Positions 59,001 to 64,000 of a stretch of 64,000 nucleotides of DNA are shown in pieces. Below the pieces are notes generated by a model. The model ran no database searches and was not told the origin of the DNA. It worked only from the letters and a program-made list of their open reading frames with translations. The stretch comes from Coriaria nepalensis (lineage: Eukaryota; Streptophyta; Magnoliopsida; Cucurbitales; Coriariaceae). Each line of letters opens with the position of its first letter. Within the stretch, counting starts at the first letter, position 1. The stretch lies in assembly GCA_027186245.1 (NCBI GenBank), contig CP114490.1, forward strand, positions 7,572,501 to 7,636,500. Reading direction: 5' to 3'. The position numbers and the translations under genes were made by a program.

Positions 59001-60768
59001 ATATAGTTTCCTAGGTCTATTTATGATTTTCCTAGAACGAACCACGGCTCATCTTTGTGTTGTTTCTCTTTTTATTGTCTTTACATTCTTAACGATAATT
59101 TTCTTTATCTTATTGATTAAAAAATTAGCGTCAAAGAATTGAAAAAAGAAAATGAAACGAATCTGTAAATTCTCAACATATACCTTTGGTGGTTGATTGG
59201 GAAGATGAAGGTGAAGAAGTTGCTGCAATCACTTTAGCCAAAGAAGTGCATACATAATCTGACAAATGCTTAGGGCCTTTTCTGAATCTTTGTTAATAAT
59301 GTCTACATATCGGATGTTAATCAAAGTGGCTGAAATGATATGACAGCTGCAACTAGCCATTTGAAAAGAAAACGAAGAGGCTTAAAGCTGCTAGAACTTT
59401 GAAGATGATCGTTAAGAGTCAATAACTGATTCAGTTAGCATGAAACCATTGTGGTTAAGTAATTAGCGTTAGAGATGAGCATATGTATTGGTGTGAATTC
59501 TTTAATTGAAGACAAATGAAATATAAAAATAGTTTTCCTCTCAAACACTCTTCATTTTTCTCTAGATTCTATCTTCGTCTTTCCCAATTCTCAATTCTTC
59601 GTAAGAGGCCAGCCACATGAAATCGGCACCGACCATCGTATAATCATTTTCTTAGTAGCGTCTGTTCATTTGCTCTCTACTCTCTCTCTCTGAACTTTTC
59701 TTTCGTTCATTAGTTAAATCAATCTTGGTCTAACTATTTGAATGACGTTGATATCAAGTGTGAATCAATAAGAAGATAATTTCAACACCACCCAATCTAT
59801 CCGGCCAATTGATTTGACGGGATATTGCTTTCATATTCCTCGTTGACCTCCCTATTAAGAACGGTTGCTATACTATGAACGTTAGTTAAACTTCTATTAT
59901 TCATTTTTCTAGATTTAATTTTTCTTTTAGTCATTGTGATAATGTTGATGATGAGTGAAAGAAACTTCACTATGTCACCTTGCAAAGATGTGGGAGAACT
60001 CCAACCGTCACATTATTAAAGAAATATTTTGAGCCCATAAATTATATTAATTATTATAAATTCTATCTATCTTTTTAATTTTTTTAAAAAAAAAAAAAAA
60101 AAAAAAAACTTATTTGTCAAAAGAAAATCTAGGAGCACTCCAAATTTGAAGGTCTAAAGCATAGGTCCTGGTAACCTTACCTTAGGGTCGGCCTAATTAA
60201 GTACGATTTCTAGTTTGCTCCCTTGGCATAGCACTAATTGTCGGAAAAAATAATTAAATATTGTTAGGAAAATAAGTATATAATAATAATTATTATATTA
60301 TTATTATTTTTTAAATTTTGGAGGATACTTATTAATAGATTAAAATCGAAGTTGTATTTATACGTACAAATCACCTTTAAATGATTTATCAATTTGTAGT
60401 GGCTTTTGAACATTAGCGAATATATATTTTTATCCAAACTATATAATTTCCCTAAGTAATGTATGTGACTAAATCACAAATTGATTGTAGTTTTTTTTTT
60501 TTTTCTTTTTTTTTTTCCTTTAGAAAATTCTTCATTGTGCCTTAGTGATGGGTTATAAATATTAGAGTGATAAGTCTTACTACATCATCAAATAAATTAC
60601 GAGTATTATATCTAAAACCTAAAATAATGTAAAAAAAAAAAGTTAGTTAAACAAAAAAGTAAAATATATATAAGTAGCTAATATATTAGCATAGCCATAA
60701 GTGTTAAATTAGTTATAATATTGAAATTGATTAACTCTAATTTTACAAATTTATATATAATGAAATAC
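59001..60768. other. Spacer, no gene recognised
   Basis: AT-rich with long homopolymers: 26 A at about 60082-60109, and T-rich runs near 60488-60520. 59540-59990 contains a CTCTCTCTCT leader-like tract near 59680, but no frame of note. Confidence 0.4.
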
Positions 60769-60925
60769 GATATTTTTTTCAAATAGACTATGTTTATAAT
60801 GGATTAGTCCATCTCGACTATATATAAAGTTAATATAATATTTAATGTGATGATATAAAATTAATATATATAATTAAAATTAAAATATATAAATCCATTG
60901 TAAATATGATCCATCCAAAATACTC
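60769..60925. mobile_element. Small palindromic MITE, family B copy 2
   Basis: Left end AATAGACTATGTTTATAATGG and reverse complement of the right end TTTTGGATGGATCATATTTA form an imperfect inverted repeat; the core is TATATAATTAAAATTAAAAT-like. It matches the layout and ends of 6728-6876. Confidence 0.5.
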
Positions 60926-61479
60926 AATCGTGGATACAAAATTGATTAACTTTTAGACTATACATATTATTTTAATTATATATATTGATGAGGCCAATTA
61001 TGCCCCCCCTTAAAATTTAAGATATTCACGCCTTGGCTTTAGCCAAAGTGCTTCAAATGGTGTTGAGCTAGAGATTTAAGTCAAAAGGCTGATGAAGACA
61101 CAGCCAAAACACACTTGAGACTACCACATGGCTCGGTACTAACTAGCCACAGGGTCAGCAAGAGTACTGCAACAATAAGACCACACCTTAATGGCGGAAA
61201 AATAGGTTGAGTGCCTTATCAAGAAAGGCATATGATAAAGATAAATATGAACAATCTTTATCGTTAAAGGGTCTTAAGTTTCAACACAACTCTATCATAA
61301 AGAATTTTAGTCCTTAAAGGATTACACATATCAAACCATAAATACATGTTATTATAAAGCATAAGATACGCACCTTACAACTCTAATTATTTGAGAAATC
61401 TATAATCTTAATCAAAGTTTCTAACTTAAGCATCAGAGGGGATTCATAGGTCGTAACCCTTACGCATCTCCTTCATGTT
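60926..61479. other. Spacer, possibly element leader
   Basis: A C7 run lies near 61003. 61010-61240 is moderately GC-rich with GCCTTGGCTTTAGCC and no long frame. It may be LTR or leader sequence of the gypsy gag remnant that follows. Confidence 0.35.
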
Positions 61480-62410
61480 CTCTTTGTCTTGCAGCTGCGA
61501 TCAGTGGTAGACATACTATTAGGACGAGTTTAGACATCGAAGTGGACCGTGGGGAATGACTGGTTCTTCCATAATTGAAAGTTCACATAAGCGGATCATA
61601 CCGAATTGAGTAAAAAAGATGTTTTTCTACCCAAGATCATGAGTCGGATCATAGAAAATAATGAGTCATTAGCTCCTTTGGGAGTATCTCATGATGTCAC
61701 ACCCGAGGAGACATTAGCCATACATCATGTTGGTCCTTGGGTAGTACCTCCCGCTGGCACTAGAAGATCGACCGAATAGCGATGAGGAGTGAACAAAATA
61801 TATGCACAAAAACTGGCTTGAGAAGACATTACTGAGATTGTACGGATTGTGGTTACCGGCAAAAGCACTAAGTCATCCGACTTAACGAAAAGAAACGATG
61901 GCCATAAGAAGGAAGATAAAAGTAAGAATAGGAAAAAAAAAGTCTCGATCAGAAAGACAAGGACAAAGCTTTACACCTTTAACCACTAGTACTGAGGTGA
62001 TTTTGATCAAATCCAAGGATCAGATCTCTTTAGGAGGCCGGCCTCATTGAGGGCGAATCATGTAAGAAGAATATGAGCATTTATTACTACTTCCACAAGG
62101 TTCACGAGCACTGAACCGAGAAATGCAACCATCTGAAGTGAGAAACCAATGCCTTAAATTAAATGAGAATACCTCAAAGAGTTTTTCTCAAAAAGGTATG
62201 ATCATGGTGGTAGTTACCGAGGCAAGAAAATGAGTAAAGGAGACAAAGATGACAAGAAGGCTGAAGGTTCTAATTTGGGACAACATCTTATGAATAAGGA
62301 AATCAAGATCAAAGTGGGGGGATCAGAAAAAGGAGACACCATAAGGAGAAGAATGGAGTGGGTACGCGAAGTGGAGCAAGTTGAAGTATTCTCGATGGCT
62401 CTCATGAAGT
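61480..62410 (+). mobile_element. Ty3/gypsy (Tat/Ogre-like) gag remnant
   Basis: The C-terminal part is the clearest: pieces like YYYFHKVHEH in a broken frame near 62095, YLKEFF near 62170, then the open frame from 62230 with KGDKDDKKAEGSNLG and EIKIKVGGSEKGDTIRRR, similar to the stretch between gag and protease in plant Tat-lineage elements (an I-VI-GG-S-GD-type motif). Upstream pieces are degraded. It ends abruptly near 62410 at a minus-strand copia gag. Confidence 0.55.
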
Positions 62411-62419
62411 CTCAATGTG

Positions 62420-63140
62420 ACATAGGTATCACATTTAGTAGTATAGACATTCCCTCACATTTATTTGCTTTTATTCTTCTTCTTTCCATCATCTTACTTT
62501 TCTTTGAGAACTGTTTCTTGCCTTACTTCTTAAACTTTGTCTTTCTCTTCCTTCTAGAAGAGCTTCCCATAAGCAACACAAGTTTTTTTTTCTTAATGGA
62601 TTTTTTTGCCATTTGTAACATCTTATGCAAATCATGTAGCTTAGGCTCCATCTTATTCATATGGAAGTTGAGTATAAACAAAGTAAATGAATTAGGAAGT
62701 GATTGTAAGTAATTGATCAACTTAGAATCCATTACTAAGCCCAAATTCTCTAGTTGTTTAATCAAAGCAATCATCTTTAGTATATGGTTAGTAACAAAGG
62801 TGCTCTTAGGTTATTTTCATGCAAAATAATTTTTTTAATATCTCATAACTTTCTTTACAAGTATATTCACCATAAATAGCTTTAAGATTATAGAAAATCT
62901 CAATAGTATCAAAAATTTTATAATGTTTTTGGAGCTCGTTATTCATTAATGCAAGCATGATGCATGGCATCTCATTACTTGCTCAAGCCACTTGTTCTAT
63001 GCATCCATTATTTCGGCATCTAATCCCTTAGGTGTGGCTTACATGATCGACTGATTCAGAACATTAGACAAATGTTCATATCTCAAAATAATTCTCAAAT
63101 TATTAAACCAGTCTCTAAAGTTTGTACCAATCAACCTATT
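62420..63140 (-). mobile_element. Copia gag remnant, minus strand
   Basis: The minus-strand translation from about 63130: FRDWFNNL-like start, YEHLSNVLNQSI, TPKGLDAEIMDA, then the frame 62523-62774 with MIALIKQLENLGLVMD, LINYLQSLPNSFTLFI, FHMNKMEPKLHDLHKML, SIKKKKLVLLMGSSSR and a Lys/Arg-rich tail. These are standard blocks of copia gag. It belongs to the same family as 46141-46650. The zinc knuckle is missing at the junction near 62420. Confidence 0.85.
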
Positions 63141-63311
63141 TGCTCAATTATCTATTTCAACTTATTAGACATTGTAAACTATAAAATACACACACACATA
63201 TATATACATATAACAACATAAGTAAATATGCATAGAATATTAGCTACTAAAAATTTCAAAATGTCACATAAATATTTATGTATCTCTCACTATTTTATTA
63301 TGAAATTATGT

Positions 63312-63481
63312 TCATACTTTTAATATAAAAATGAGAAAAATAAATATTTTTTAGCCGGAAAACGATCTAACCATCCAACCATCTAACCATCTAATATCAT
63401 ACTTTTAATATAAAAATGAGAAAAATAAATATTTTTTAGCCGGAAAACGATCTAACCATCCAACCATCTAACCATCTAATA
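63312..63481. repeat. Perfect 85-bp tandem duplication
   Basis: 63312-63396 and 63397-63481 are identical base for base. Each unit ends with a short internal repeat of CTAACCATC-like words. It lies in the leader region of the copia gag remnant. Confidence 0.95.
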
Positions 63482-63484
63482 TCA

Positions 63485-64000
63485 TAATCTCAAGTGTCCG
63501 TAACCAATTATAATAAATATAGAAAGTAGCAAACTCTTTTACAATTACATCTCATGTAATTCATTTATCTTGCCTCTAAGAAAACATAATCCCACGTGTC
63601 CATAGTCAATTATGTTATCTTAGTTAGGCTTAATCTAAATATCCTTATAAAATGTAATGTATTAAATTAGCTCGTGTTAGGAAAATAAGCATGCATATAA
63701 CAGAATAAATGTAGCTAAAAAAATATTTAAAATTTTATTCGGACCATATCCTAGCATGTACAGTTTCTATCCAGATCGATTATAAAATAATTATATCATA
63801 TATAATATATTTTATAGAAAATACAGTAAAGCCCATCAATATTAAAATAAGATTTAAGAAAAATGAATACATTTTTTGATTTATAGAACTTTTCTTGAAT
63901 AAGATGGGGAGGCGCTTACATATTTTCCCTCTTACCACTATCCATATGATTCATTTTGCATAGTTAACTTTCTACTTAAGATCTAAACTATTGAGATAAT
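63485..64000 (-). repeat. Copia leader and LTR end, cut by the window
   Basis: 63490-63640 aligns with 45100-45290. 63905-63970 (CTCTTACCACTATCCATATG) matches the LTR end seen at 48205-48230 (CTCTTACCGTTATCCATACG), so a minus-strand LTR begins near 63900 and runs out of the window. Confidence 0.5.

Noticed and set aside
62230..62712. 160-codon frame as a novel protein
   Set aside because: Its first part is gypsy gag and its second part is antisense to a copia gag; it is a junction artefact.
1..64000. tRNA or rRNA genes
   Set aside because: I saw no cloverleaf-like segment with A and B boxes nor rRNA-like sequence by eye; a tRNAscan run would be decisive.

Overview
This is nuclear DNA of a eudicot plant. 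The evidence is AT-rich sequence with many introns, a gamma-glutamyl peptidase gene, a DRP3-type dynamin gene of 20 exons, a secreted Pro/Leu-rich cell-wall protein of the PELPK kind, two MIR395 hairpins, and plant Ty1/copia elements primed by initiator tRNA-Met. I cannot name the species.

Layout. 1-540: 3' end of a decayed Ty1/copia element. 3044-5469: a four-exon gamma-glutamyl peptidase gene that looks intact. 5470-11800: intergenic, with a small MITE, an orphan promoter-like leader, a minus-strand copia pol fragment and an LTR-like repeat. 11789-23793: the start of a CHCH-domain gene pointing left, and the long DRP3 gene pointing right. The DRP3 gene carries an almost complete antisense copia element (17380-22074, target duplication GGGTT) in intron 15 and an in-frame TAG in exon 16, just beyond the insertion. 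24330-25483: a degenerate cystatin-like gene on the minus strand. 25901-26317: the PELPK-like gene. 26851-27722: a divergent pair of MIR395 precursors around a spacer of about 670 bp with a TATA box facing each way. 27865-32695: two copies of one Tourist-like MITE, one of them nested in a tandem array of about six units of roughly 510 bp. 33240-64000: a repeat graveyard of Ty1/copia fragments on both strands, several long LTRs, a Ty3/gypsy RNase H-integrase piece, a gypsy gag remnant and a LINE reverse-transcriptase fragment. I see no host protein-coding gene in that last half.

Functional picture. Only four host loci look usable: the peptidase (glutathione-conjugate turnover), the MIR395 pair (sulfate assimilation), the cell-wall protein and possibly DRP3 (mitochondrial and peroxisomal fission). 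The first two both touch sulfur metabolism, but they lie about 21 kb apart and nothing in the sequence shows shared control. The observations I rate highest are the DRP3 stop codon beside the transposon, together with the fact that skipping exons 15 and 16 would remove it in frame; the divergent MIR395 pair; and the MITE-interrupted tandem array. I found no CRISPR array, operon-like cluster or convincing new protein system.
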